Source: a virus
Reading direction: 5' to 3' (one strand)
Length of the DNA: 22,826 nucleotides
Virus record (IMG/VR): IMGVR_UViG_3300025907_000030
Location: 1 to 22,826 of that record
Under the pieces are notes generated by a model. It saw only the letters and a list, made by a program, of their open reading frames with translations. It did no database searches and had not been told where the DNA came from. The translations under genes and the position numbers were made by a program. Shown here one piece after another: positions 6,670 to 14,382 of the stretch. Each line of letters starts with the position of its first letter. The stretch's first letter is position 1.

Positions 6670-9459
6670 CTAGCTAGCCGCCCCGATAAACTTAAACCGC
6701 TCTATATATACTCTGCGACCATTGCGCACCATGCCTCCCACAATGAACCAATCACCCAAGTTATGTTTATTGAGCAACGTGACTCCCATAGATGGATACT
6801 TGAACCGACTAACGGTAGCATATACCGTTGCCGTATCATCTTCCAATATGACGTTGAGCCATTTGTCGTTGGGCACCTTGATATTATCGCGTTGGACTAA
6901 AAACATAGTTTCGTTCAATGATCGTTCGTTTCGATGAACCATCTTCGCAATGAATACTACTGGCCCCTCATAATCATCGCTGATGTCGATTAAGTCTGAT
7001 CTTTTATGATGAATGATATTGTATTTGCGAGGATTGGCCATTATATCAGCGAACCTAGTTCTGCCTTCAAACAAATTGTCGTATGGAGTAACGATCGGAT
7101 TAGGCAACATGAATGGTCTATTACCGGGAGGCGCCAGGAGTATTCTTGCGGCTTTCTTGGCCCCTATGCCTTTGATATTAGTCAATCCGCCCAAGAATTG
7201 ATTATCTTTATAGGACCATCCTATCTCACTAAGCATCGGATCGTGACTTTTAACCGCAAATCCAGCGCGATCTAGTTCTCTGAGATACCGTTTAATAGAG
7301 TTAACATCACCGGTATTGCGTATGCATGCCAGAGCAAATTCAATCGGATAATGTCCTTTAAGGATACAACAATAATAGCTAAGCATACCATAAGCGACAG
7401 CGTGAGATTTATTAAAGCACCAAGACCCCATAGTATTGATAGCATCCCAAATCTTCTTCGCAGTTTCTTCTTCGAAACCATGTTCTAGAGCACCAGCCCT
7501 AAATTTAATCCAATAACGATCAAAGTATTCTACACCGAGTGACTTACTCATAGCCTTACGGATGAGCGACGTATCTTCCCAAGATAGATGACCGACTTCT
7601 CTAACTATTTTCATTACTTGTTCTTGGTAGACAATGAGTCCATATGTGCTACCAGTAATGGCTTCCGTTACTGGATGAATATGAGATACCTCCTGGCGGC
7701 CCATTCGTCGTTGAACCCAATCGTTACTCGCGCCAGAAGCAAATGTTCCTGGTCTGGCCAATGCTGTTAATACTGATACATCATCGAAACGATCAATATG
7801 AACTCTTCTGGCCAATGTCTGTAAAGCCTGTCCCTCATATTGAAATATACCACAGAATTCAAATCGCCGCAATACTTGAAATGCTACATCATCATCCAAT
7901 GGATGTTTAAGCAGATCATTATATGTCCAACCTATTGCCGCTAGACAATCGGATACAATGGATAACGTTTTGAGGCCGAGAGCATCTATCTTAAGTAGAT
8001 TGATATGCTCAATATCAAATTTGTCTAGATGAACGGTATTGGTTCTGATATCTTTAGAAACGTAATTGATTAGCGGCTTATCAGTAATGACGACTGCGGC
8101 CGCATGTTTACCAGTATAATGAGCGTGTCCCTCTAGATCACCGGCAATCTTCATCGCAGGATATTTCTTGAGGAATGCTTGTCCCACCTCTAGTTCTGAG
8201 AACGTATCCATTATACAATAGGTCGCACGAGAATCACCGCCGGATCGTTTTAATATTGAATCTTTAACGGATTTGGTTTCCCAATCTGGTATTTGTAATG
8301 CTTTAGCAGCATCCGATATAGCTGACTTGGGCTTATACCTCAATACAGTTCCAAGTCTAGCTACATTCTCCTGCCCGTATTTGTTTTGTATATACTCAAA
8401 TACCATTTCGCGCTTATTGTCTTGGAAGTCAATATCTATATCAGGCAAATCAGATCTAGTTAGATCAATAAAACGCTCAAATATGAGATCATGAGGTATA
8501 GGGTCAATGTCAGTAATACCCAACAAATAACAGACAAGACTACCGCTAGAGCTACCGCGAGCAGGTCCAACGATCATATTCCTTTTCGCATATCTAACCA
8601 TATCATGTATTACATAGAAGTAGTCCGTGAAATCTTTATGTTCGATCAGCTCTAGTTCATAGTTCATTCGATCAATATATACTTGGTTTAGTTCCAGTCC
8701 ACGCTCCTGGGCGCCAGCTATACACAACTCCAACAATGACTGATTGGTTCTATATCGGATGTTGTCGGCGATTTGTATTGTAGCATTACATTCTTCAGCG
8801 AGTCTATCCGCCAGGAGAAACGATTCATCTTCTAGTTCAATTTCGTTTTTGATTTCCCATTCATCTAAGATATGCATTGGTGATGGGCGATCATTTTTAT
8901 TCTTACCAGCCAATATTTCATAGGCTGATCTGTCGTTAACAGTAATCATATAGTTGTCAGATACCGGCACTAGATTATTATTTGATAATAAAGAGTAGAG
9001 CGTGGACGGACTAGCCGATACGTAGCCGGGTAATTTTCCGCAAAAGCCTTGACCTAGACCTGTGTTCCCCGACAATATTATTACATCTTGAGAAAAATCA
9101 TTTACTTTGTTAAAAGATAAGCGAGGCACATAATGAAACTGACTAGTGGCTTCTTCCATTGCTGCGTATATTTCTCTCAATCCAGCATTGGTTCTAGCCA
9201 CTATAGGCAAATAGAACAACTTCTGGCGCTTTTCTTTAACTGTAGCATCCTCAATAAATGCAAATTCGCAACCAAATAACGGCTTGATTCCCACTGTCTT
9301 GCAGTGTTTATCCCACGGTATATGTCCAAAGGTAGAGTTACGATCAGTAATGGCCGCAGCTTGACAACCCATTTCTTTAAGTCTGGACGTTACTCTACCA
9401 ACATGACCATAAGCCCAACGAAATGAATATTCAGTTCTGATCTGTAGTTGGGTTTTCAT
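6670..9459 (-). CDS. dnaE: DNA polymerase III alpha subunit (DnaE-type), phage replicative polymerase
   Basis: This C-family polymerase would copy the phage genome. The 929 aa compare with about 1160 for E. coli DnaE. Palm motifs are intact: GPARGSSSGS (298-307), PDIDIDF with D340 and D342 (339-345), and KIDALGLK with D492 (490-497). A helix-hairpin-helix is at about 760-773 (LTNIKGIGAKKAARIL), and an OB-fold-like region occupies about 830-925. The C-terminal tau-binding domain is absent, which explains the length. The N-terminal PHP domain has lost metal ligands (LQIRTEYS where LxVHxxYS is usual; TDR for TDH), so proofreading is probably left to the separate exonuclease at 9792-10346. Start ATG 9459 lies 29 bases inside the upstream gene. 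Confidence 0.95.
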   Translation of the reverse strand: MKTQLQIRTEYSFRWAYGHVGRVTSRLKEMGCQAAAITDRNSTFGHIPWDKHCKTVGIKPLFGCEFAFIEDATVKEKRQKLFYLPIVARTNAGLREIYAAMEEATSQFHYVPRLSFNKVNDFSQDVIILSGNTGLGQGFCGKLPGYVSASPSTLYSLLSNNNLVPVSDNYMITVNDRSAYEILAGKNKNDRPSPMHILDEWEIKNEIELEDESFLLADRLAEECNATIQIADNIRYRTNQSLLELCIAGAQERGLELNQVYIDRMNYELELIEHKDFTDYFYVIHDMVRYAKRNMIVGPARGSSSGSLVCYLLGITDIDPIPHDLIFERFIDLTRSDLPDIDIDFQDNKREMVFEYIQNKYGQENVARLGTVLRYKPKSAISDAAKALQIPDWETKSVKDSILKRSGGDSRATYCIMDTFSELEVGQAFLKKYPAMKIAGDLEGHAHYTGKHAAAVVITDKPLINYVSKDIRTNTVHLDKFDIEHINLLKIDALGLKTLSIVSDCLAAIGWTYNDLLKHPLDDDVAFQVLRRFEFCGIFQYEGQALQTLARRVHIDRFDDVSVLTALARPGTFASGASNDWVQRRMGRQEVSHIHPVTEAITGSTYGLIVYQEQVMKIVREVGHLSWEDTSLIRKAMSKSLGVEYFDRYWIKFRAGALEHGFEEETAKKIWDAINTMGSWCFNKSHAVAYGMLSYYCCILKGHYPIEFALACIRNTGDVNSIKRYLRELDRAGFAVKSHDPMLSEIGWSYKDNQFLGGLTNIKGIGAKKAARILLAPPGNRPFMLPNPIVTPYDNLFEGRTRFADIMANPRKYNIIHHKRSDLIDISDDYEGPVVFIAKMVHRNERSLNETMFLVQRDNIKVPNDKWLNVILEDDTATVYATVSRFKYPSMGVTLLNKHNLGDWFIVGGMVRNGRRVYIERFKFIGAAS

Positions 9460-9607
9460 TCTTATACCTATCCATTATTGCTGCGGTTTCTTTTAGTTGT
9501 TTTATATAGACTTCTCTACGTTGTTCTCTAGCCTTATCATGATTGAGCCCATTCTTTTTCCACCATTCTTCTAGCGTTTCATTTCCTTTCAATAAATGAT
9601 GTGTCAT
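9431..9607 (-). CDS. small charged protein, function unknown (58 aa)
   Basis: I place the start at ATG 9607, which overlaps the upstream stop as ATGA and has GGGGAAG upstream; an in-frame ATG 21 bases earlier lies inside the neighbour. The 58 aa begin MTHHLLKGNETLEEWWKKNG and continue as a highly charged, probably helical chain. It overlaps the polymerase start by 29 bases, so polymerase translation is likely coupled to it. Function unknown; a polymerase accessory peptide is possible from context only. Confidence 0.65.
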   Translation of the reverse strand: MTHHLLKGNETLEEWWKKNGLNHDKAREQRREVYIKQLKETAAIMDRYKNENPTTDQN

Positions 9608-9795
9608 GGCGCTACTTCCCCTCTCCATAATACTTCATATTCTCCTGGCGTCATTGTATGAACTGGTGTTTTTTCTATACTAACATGCCAACTAATTGTA
9701 GCTTCATTCCATTCCCACGATACCAATATGCCTTGCGTATCAGATTGAATCCATACTATAGTATGTCGTTCTTGTATATCTGTATTAACCATCAT
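9604..9795 (-). CDS. small protein, function unknown (63 aa)
   Basis: The start is ATG 9795, which overlaps the stop of the exonuclease gene (ATGA); a longer frame begins inside that gene but has no better signal. The 63 aa look like a small beta-rich domain (HTIVWIQSDTQGILVSWEW), tryptophan-rich, and end in a proline. The sequence contains CTCCTGGC at 9642-9649. It lies between the exonuclease and polymerase genes in an unbroken coupled chain. No family recognised. Confidence 0.65.
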   Translation of the reverse strand: MMVNTDIQERHTIVWIQSDTQGILVSWEWNEATISWHVSIEKTPVHTMTPGEYEVLWRGEVAP

Positions 9796-10346
9796 AGCGC
9801 TGGTCCTTTCATCCAATCCTTACGTATCATTTCTTTATAGACACGCAATAACGCCTGAGTATCAGCTTCTGCCGAATGAGCAGCATCAAACCGCATACCA
9901 AATAATTCTTCGTGTAAATCTCCAAGTGACATGCGATGTCCTTTCAGCTTTTGTATTTCCTCAACTGTACACACGTTGTTTATTGGCCAAGGGAAATGAA
10001 ACTGTTTATTGATGCGTTGTAGTTCATATATCATTAGTCTTTTGTCGAATTGAAGATTATGTCCGATCATATATACACTGCCGGTGAAGAACCGGGCCAA
10101 TTGCTTATACTGACCAGCAAATGGTTTCTCAGCCGATACTTTATCATCATTGATACCATGTATTTTAATTACCTCATCGGGTATTTTTATTGGTGGTTTT
10201 ATCAACGTATGGAATATTGATATTGTCTCCAAATCTTTATTCGTTTTGATACAGTATATTTCTACAATGTATGGCTGATGTTGTAGTTCAGCAGCTTCTG
10301 GCGCCAGGAGCGATGTCGTTTCTGTATCGAGAAAAATGATAGTCAT
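9792..10346 (-). CDS. DnaQ-like 3'-5' exonuclease (DEDDh), probable proofreading subunit
   Basis: The 184-aa exonuclease carries all five catalytic residues: D7 and E9 in FLDTET, D101 in GHNLQFD, and H157 and D162 in HSAEAD. This is the DEDDh family of the polymerase III epsilon subunit, present here as the bare catalytic domain without the C-terminal alpha-binding tail of E. coli DnaQ. It is encoded three genes upstream of a DnaE polymerase with a damaged PHP domain, so it most likely proofreads in trans. Start ATG 10346 overlaps the methyltransferase stop (TGATG). A GCGCCAGGAG word lies at 10301-10310. Confidence 0.92.
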   Translation of the reverse strand: MTIIFLDTETTSLLAPEAAELQHQPYIVEIYCIKTNKDLETISIFHTLIKPPIKIPDEVIKIHGINDDKVSAEKPFAGQYKQLARFFTGSVYMIGHNLQFDKRLMIYELQRINKQFHFPWPINNVCTVEEIQKLKGHRMSLGDLHEELFGMRFDAAHSAEADTQALLRVYKEMIRKDWMKGPAL

Positions 10347-10861
10347 CAGTCACCACCTTTTATCATTTGTGTTAATACGATCAAGTTCCGTTCCACCACA
10401 CCTATGATCAAGTTGATACCAATATTGAGTTTCCATTCAAAACTATCCGCCAACCAATATTGTTTTTCGAACAATTTCTTCCAAGTGGTTTCCGTAAACC
10501 ATGACTTATGGTATATATCCTCCCAGGCTAGACTAGACTTGTAGAAAGCCACACTTATGTTAAGTGTTCCTCCTGGCGCTAATACGCGCTGACACTCACC
10601 AATAAAATTAGGGACGTTGCTAATATGATCAAGCATACCGAAACAATATATCACACCTACACTTTCATCGTCGTAAGGTATATCATCAGTATTAGCATTC
10701 CAATCAGGCAAGTCAAGCTCAATAGTATTTTGGATACGCTTAAAGCCTGGTCCTATGTTCAATTTGAGCAACTCCTGGCGGCCAGGAGAATACTCTGGTA
10801 TGGTTCTAAGCATAGCAGTATAGAACAAACTTGATAGATCATTAGGTTCATTTAACGTCAT
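10346..10861 (-). CDS. class I SAM-dependent methyltransferase-like protein (171 aa)
   Basis: The 171 aa carry motif I LNIGPG (34-39), an acidic post-I residue (ELDL, 48-51), DIPYDDESVGVIYCFGMLDH around motif IV, and ECQRVLAPGGTLNIS, the 'LxPGGxL' strand typical of Methyltransf_11-type enzymes. The substrate is not visible; nucleotide, DNA, lipid or small-molecule methylation are all possible. It is shorter than most family members but includes the full SAM-binding core. Start ATG 10861 has AGGAG 9 bases upstream and overlaps the previous gene by 14 bases. A CTCCTGGC-G-GCCAGGAG inverted repeat lies inside it (10772-10788). Confidence 0.85.
   Translation of the reverse strand: MTLNEPNDLSSLFYTAMLRTIPEYSPGRQELLKLNIGPGFKRIQNTIELDLPDWNANTDDIPYDDESVGVIYCFGMLDHISNVPNFIGECQRVLAPGGTLNISVAFYKSSLAWEDIYHKSWFTETTWKKLFEKQYWLADSFEWKLNIGINLIIGVVERNLIVLTQMIKGGD
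10772..10788. repeat. CTCCTGGC-G-GCCAGGAG inverted repeat
   Basis: Two copies of the genome-wide 8-mer face each other with a 1-base centre, inside the methyltransferase coding sequence. The placement in a gene, in a frame different from other copies, suggests the DNA word itself is kept. Confidence 0.75.
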
Positions 10862-11144
10862 TGATATACTCCTGGTCCAGTTCCATTAGTATTGCGGAAT
10901 ATACTGCTAGATCATGTAGACTATCACAATGACCAGTTTGCCAATTAAAACTATATCTAATGATTTTGTTAATGATTTGCATAAGAATAGCAAATCTGTT
11001 GTAATCCTCAATTGTTTTGATTTCTAATCCATCTTTGAATAGTTGCTTAAATATTACGCCTGCTACCTTATAGTTGTCGCCATATATCGCATTGCGTTCA
11101 CGATATGTGGACAACATTTGTTCTATATTGTCTATTGCGTTCAT
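10848..11144 (-). CDS. conserved all-alpha phage protein, possibly MazG/DUF6378-like (98 aa)
   Basis: The 98-aa helical protein has segments RERNAIYGDNYKVAG, then NRFAILMQIINKIIRYSFNW, then HCDSLHDLAVYSAILMELD. The 'Y-G-D-N-Y ... KIxRY ... D-S-x-x-D-L-A-x-Y' layout recurs in phage proteins often grouped near the all-alpha NTP pyrophosphohydrolases, where acidic residues bind magnesium. I see the helices and the conserved Asp, but not a full EExxD metal motif, so hydrolase activity is uncertain. It overlaps the SDR gene stop by one base (TAATG). Neighbours in nucleotide metabolism fit a role in the nucleotide pool. Confidence 0.75.
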   Translation of the reverse strand: MNAIDNIEQMLSTYRERNAIYGDNYKVAGVIFKQLFKDGLEIKTIEDYNRFAILMQIINKIIRYSFNWQTGHCDSLHDLAVYSAILMELDQEYINDVK

Positions 11145-11893
11145 TATCTTTGTCCACCAGTAAGATCTATGTTCCCTCCACTCAAGTAATCAGCTTTGCC
11201 GCTAACTAGGAAAGCCACTAGTTCGGCAATATCAGTTGATTGTAGCCAGTTAAGTCTAGGTAATCCGTGTCCCCAATATTGTTCTGCTTCATCTCTGGTT
11301 AAGTTACGGTATCGTTGTAGATCAACTATAGTTTTTTCCGTCATTGGAGTTCCTTCAGTATTACTTGGATGTATACAGAATACATTATAGTTCTTGGGTG
11401 CCAATTCGTAAGCGATACATCTAGCGAAATGAGCCAATCCAGCCTTAGCTGCGCAATATGGCGCCGAACCATTAAGCACTGATCTATACGCCATAGACCC
11501 AATAAATACAATATATTTCGGCCACGGATTATTGATCGTATTTTGCACGAAATGTTTAGCGGCCAACATTGATACCGATAAGTTGACAAATACTGACTCT
11601 ATGATTTCTTTGTCGGGTTGATTTTCAATCCAGTCTAGATGAGTATAACCATTGGCCAATACTATAGTTGATAAATGATTACCATGTTCCGCTAACGCAA
11701 ATGGACTCCAATTTTGCTTTTCAAATTCAGTTACAGTCCATAGTTTTTTTCTCAATAATTTGGCTATATTGGCACCGATATTATTTTGTTTATCGCTACC
11801 AACTACAAATGCTTCATAGGGATATTCATTGTCAGATAGATACTTGGTTTTGGTTTCTTGCAGATAATTAATTGAGATGGCTTCTTTACTCAT
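11144..11893 (-). CDS. short-chain dehydrogenase/reductase (249 aa)
   Basis: This is an NAD(P)-dependent oxidoreductase of the SDR family. Numbering from the third of three consecutive ATGs (11893): an atypical dinucleotide-binding segment FVVGSDKQNNIGANIA (about 29-44), LANG (about 79-82, the usual NNAG), catalytic Ser in FIGS (133), and YCAAK with Tyr146 and Lys150. The C-terminus GGNIDLTGGQR is the classical SDR end. I chose the third ATG because GAGGAG then lies 8 bases upstream. The usual TGxxxGxG motif is degraded to GSDKQNNIG, so cofactor binding may be altered. Substrate unknown. It overlaps the upstream gene by 8 bases. Confidence 0.88.
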   Translation of the reverse strand: MSKEAISINYLQETKTKYLSDNEYPYEAFVVGSDKQNNIGANIAKLLRKKLWTVTEFEKQNWSPFALAEHGNHLSTIVLANGYTHLDWIENQPDKEIIESVFVNLSVSMLAAKHFVQNTINNPWPKYIVFIGSMAYRSVLNGSAPYCAAKAGLAHFARCIAYELAPKNYNVFCIHPSNTEGTPMTEKTIVDLQRYRNLTRDEAEQYWGHGLPRLNWLQSTDIAELVAFLVSGKADYLSGGNIDLTGGQR

Positions 11894-12047
11894 CATCATT
11901 CTCCTCTAACGGCGGCGTTAGTTCGATTATCCAATATTCCGTTAGATTTATTTCACCATATTCTTCTGCCGCCCTTTCATCTGGAAATGTTCCATATACA
12001 TCGAAACCAACTAGTGGATTGCCGGCTATTATTACATACATGTTCAT
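11886..12047 (-). CDS. small protein, function unknown (53 aa)
   Basis: The start ATG 12047 shares a base with the thyX stop (TAATG), and the GCCAGGAG word at 12050-12057 serves as its Shine-Dalgarno. The 53 aa (MNMYVIIAGNPLVGFDVYGT, then an acidic tail) resemble small beta-alpha phage proteins in which a residue run '...GPFxxxxEAxxY' forms one helix. Here it reads GTFPDERAAEEYGE. Function unknown. It ends in EENDDE and overlaps the SDR gene. Confidence 0.65.
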   Translation of the reverse strand: MNMYVIIAGNPLVGFDVYGTFPDERAAEEYGEINLTEYWIIELTPPLEENDDE

Positions 12048-12790
12048 TACTCCTGGCGAAGTATATCCAGATATTTCATTGCTGCCCAAGCCTCAGTTTC
12101 GTTTTGTGATTTACCTGTTTCTTTCACTTCTTTGTTCAGTTGAACAGTGAAATAACGTGACAACGCAATGAACGCATCACTATGTCTAGGCATGATAAAC
12201 GTTAGTGCCCAAGGCCATATTTTCAATACTTCTTCTACCATCAGCTTCAATACTTGAGCGTATTCATCTTGAACTCGTGGACTAGAGCGTTTCTTGACTA
12301 GATCAGAAAACGCCCTGAGATTCATCTTCATGCAGATATTGGTGAGAATATCAGTAGGCAATACACCACGAGCATCTTCTGGTTTCGCCCCAGCTTTTAT
12401 TAGATCGCCGTAACAATCACTAATCGCTATCATTTCTGCATCGTATAATTCTTTGGCAGCTTCGTTGTTCTCAATAGATGGTCCAACGTGATAATCGAAC
12501 CCAGTCATATCAACTATACGCATAGCCTGTTGGGCAAATGAAGCTGTTCTTGTCCTCACCAATTGATGAGTAAAGGCACGCGATACGCCTTCAATACAAA
12601 AGGTAAGGTCTACAAACTCCCATGAACTGGGAATTGTAGTTGACATATACTTTAATTCTTCCATCTTCTTTTCTCTCGGCCAGGAGCGTATGTCGGCCAT
12701 TCCTTTCGGACCCATATTGAGTCGAGTATTCTTGGTAAAGATGAGCAACTCTATGGCTTCTGGCGTGCAGGATATTACCGTGACTTTCAT
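12047..12790 (-). CDS. thyX: flavin-dependent thymidylate synthase ThyX
   Basis: It makes dTMP from dUMP with FAD, NADPH and methylene-tetrahydrofolate. The 247 aa contain the ThyX signature region as QLVRTRTASFAQQAMR (76-91), where the canonical RHRxxSxNxxSxR keeps the first two Arg, the Ser and the last Arg but has Thr for His80 and Gln/Ala at the Asn and second Ser positions. The same pattern is known in other phage ThyX proteins. The second dUMP-site region appears as RSSPRVQDEYAQ. Length is normal. ATG 12790 overlaps the stop of the FAD oxidoreductase (ATGA), coupling the two. It would support DNA synthesis independent of host thymidylate supply. Confidence 0.92.
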   Translation of the reverse strand: MKVTVISCTPEAIELLIFTKNTRLNMGPKGMADIRSWPREKKMEELKYMSTTIPSSWEFVDLTFCIEGVSRAFTHQLVRTRTASFAQQAMRIVDMTGFDYHVGPSIENNEAAKELYDAEMIAISDCYGDLIKAGAKPEDARGVLPTDILTNICMKMNLRAFSDLVKKRSSPRVQDEYAQVLKLMVEEVLKIWPWALTFIMPRHSDAFIALSRYFTVQLNKEVKETGKSQNETEAWAAMKYLDILRQE

Positions 12791-13713
12791 TGTGCGGTTT
12801 CCTTTCTGCGTTCATAGTTGTTTCGCTGAACAATCCATTTCGTTATCAGTCGTAAATCTTTCACCAAATCATCCAATAGTATTTGTCTCCAAGTAGCATA
12901 TCTCCCCAATGAATATACATTATGATTATCAGTAGCCCACATCATAAACGATTGCCGTTTATCATCCGATACCGGAATAATCTTGCCATAATTTTGTAGC
13001 TTTAATGCTTTTGATTTGATATAAACGTTAGCGTGATACCAGTTGGGCAACAACAAGTCCATATAATATTCCACTAATTCTTGATGATCCTCTAATGGTT
13101 CTGTAGCGAACTCTAAAGTCATTTTGTTACCAGTAATACTCACTCGATACGGATGGCTATCAATATAAGGAACATACAACGTTTGGTAGACATCGACATT
13201 CGCCAACTCTATATTGATAGTCCAAATAGGTTTATATTGGAAAGGAATAGCATGAGGATACTCTAGCATAATCATTAGTTCAGGCATAGGTATTGTAGAA
13301 ATAATAGGCCCATCTGCCGTATAGACCAAATCTTTCGCATCCATATTGTAAGTAATGTTTAGGTTATCGCTCAATGTAGAGATTAACCCGCCAGGAGCAA
13401 TGTATCGTTTCGATGGCGCTAGATTAATAATAGATCGCTCTGATACTTGTCCGGTGACCTTTATAGAATAGGCATTGAAATCTCGTATTGTTGGAGTATT
13501 GGTTATGATTCCACTTTCAGTCAACACACCTTTATAGACATTGACTTCTTTGAAAGGAAGCCCAGTAATCTGGGCTATTTCATTGCTACGGAAACGCAAT
13601 AATGCGCTATGATTATTGGGAAGTGATGATTGTTTCTCCACAATAATGGGTTTGAATTGTTGTAAGCTCCTGGCGGCGAGCAAACCGCTAAGTCCAGCGC
13701 CTAATATGATCAT
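12787..13713 (-). CDS. FAD/NAD(P)-binding oxidoreductase coupled to ThyX (308 aa)
   Basis: The N-terminus MIILGAGLSGLLAARSL (1-17) is a textbook Rossmann GxGxxG flavin-binding start, followed by an acidic residue at the end of strand 2 (IVEK). The C-terminal NVYSLGRYATWRQILLDD resembles the second FAD-contacting motif of amine-oxidase/UDP-galactopyranose-mutase-like flavoproteins. I chose ATG 13713, which overlaps the upstream stop (ATGA), over an ATG 15 bases earlier. Reaction and substrate cannot be read from sequence. It is translationally coupled to thyX, a flavoenzyme. Supplying reduced flavin or acting in the same pathway is a hypothesis only. Confidence 0.85.
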   Translation of the reverse strand: MIILGAGLSGLLAARSLQQFKPIIVEKQSSLPNNHSALLRFRSNEIAQITGLPFKEVNVYKGVLTESGIITNTPTIRDFNAYSIKVTGQVSERSIINLAPSKRYIAPGGLISTLSDNLNITYNMDAKDLVYTADGPIISTIPMPELMIMLEYPHAIPFQYKPIWTINIELANVDVYQTLYVPYIDSHPYRVSITGNKMTLEFATEPLEDHQELVEYYMDLLLPNWYHANVYIKSKALKLQNYGKIIPVSDDKRQSFMMWATDNHNVYSLGRYATWRQILLDDLVKDLRLITKWIVQRNNYERRKETAQ

Positions 13714-14192
13714 TGAATCCATTCCCAATATGGTGCATATGGATCAAGCTTATACATATAACCAGATTTAGTGTGAAATGGCCATTGCTTTCCCATTACT
13801 TTGAGGTATATTTTCTTCATCGTAACCAAGTGCCGATTGGACAATCTTACGTCTTCAAAACCTTTATCCGCATAGTCTACCATTTCCAATTCTTTGTCGT
13901 ATAGTTTCTGGCGATACTTGGTCTTACACTCGTAAAGAAACTGCTGAAACTCAGCCACTTCAACTGGATTATCTAACAAATTGTAGGGTATTTGTTGACC
14001 ATAGGCTTTGACTTCTTCTTCAGCGGTCATTTCATCTCTAGACTTATTGCTATCAAATGATTTCCTCGGCATTACTGGAGATGCTGATGGAGGTTCTTCA
14101 TCATTATAGATAGCAGTAATCATCTTCTCAATTTTAGCCAATCGTTCATCAATACTATGAACAATTTCAGTATAATTGACCGGCGTTGCCAT
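13710..14192 (-). CDS. phage protein, function unknown (160 aa)
   Basis: The 160-aa acidic-then-basic protein has an N-terminal helix (MATPVNYTEIVHSIDERLAK), a Pro/Ser linker with EEPPSASPVMP, a helical middle (EFQQFLYECKTKYRQKLYD), and an aromatic C-terminus (MYKLDPYAPYWEWIQ). AAGGA precedes ATG 14192. No motif is recognised. The first gene of the ThyX group, it overlaps the next by four bases (ATGA). Confidence 0.75.
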   Translation of the reverse strand: MATPVNYTEIVHSIDERLAKIEKMITAIYNDEEPPSASPVMPRKSFDSNKSRDEMTAEEEVKAYGQQIPYNLLDNPVEVAEFQQFLYECKTKYRQKLYDKELEMVDYADKGFEDVRLSNRHLVTMKKIYLKVMGKQWPFHTKSGYMYKLDPYAPYWEWIQ

Positions 14193-14304
14193 GATTTAGT
14201 TTCCTTGTGTATGGATTAGTGGGTGCGGTTATCTTTACTCTTTGTTTTTTACCTGAGGAAAGTTTGCCCATACAATTTGGGAGGGAGCCGATAAGAGGAC
14301 CCAT
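14167..14304 (-). CDS. possible 45-aa basic protein
   Basis: In the otherwise unassigned gap 14193-14382 a frame runs from ATG 14304 to TGA 14167-14169, overlapping the next gene start by 26 bases. The product is basic, with MGKLSSGKKQRVKITAPTN and YTRKLNHGNAGQ. A second in-frame ATG lies 33 bases further in. No Shine-Dalgarno sequence is visible before either ATG, which lowers confidence. The composition resembles small phage DNA- or RNA-binding peptides. Confidence 0.35.
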   Translation of the reverse strand: MGPLIGSLPNCMGKLSSGKKQRVKITAPTNPYTRKLNHGNAGQLY

Positions 14305-14382
14305 AATTGTTAGGGAAGAATAACCATGTCGCCATGTGCACCCGTCATGTGAGAGTTGCCTCAGAACCTCAATCTGAATTTG

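Noticed and set aside
7272-7481. Hydrophobic - strand frame inside the polymerase gene
   Set aside because: It is entirely within the polymerase coding sequence in another frame, with no start signal.
14193-14382. Terminator after the SSB-like gene (TCAGA...TCTGA at 14361-14377)
   Set aside because: A 5-bp AT-containing stem without a U-tract is not above chance.
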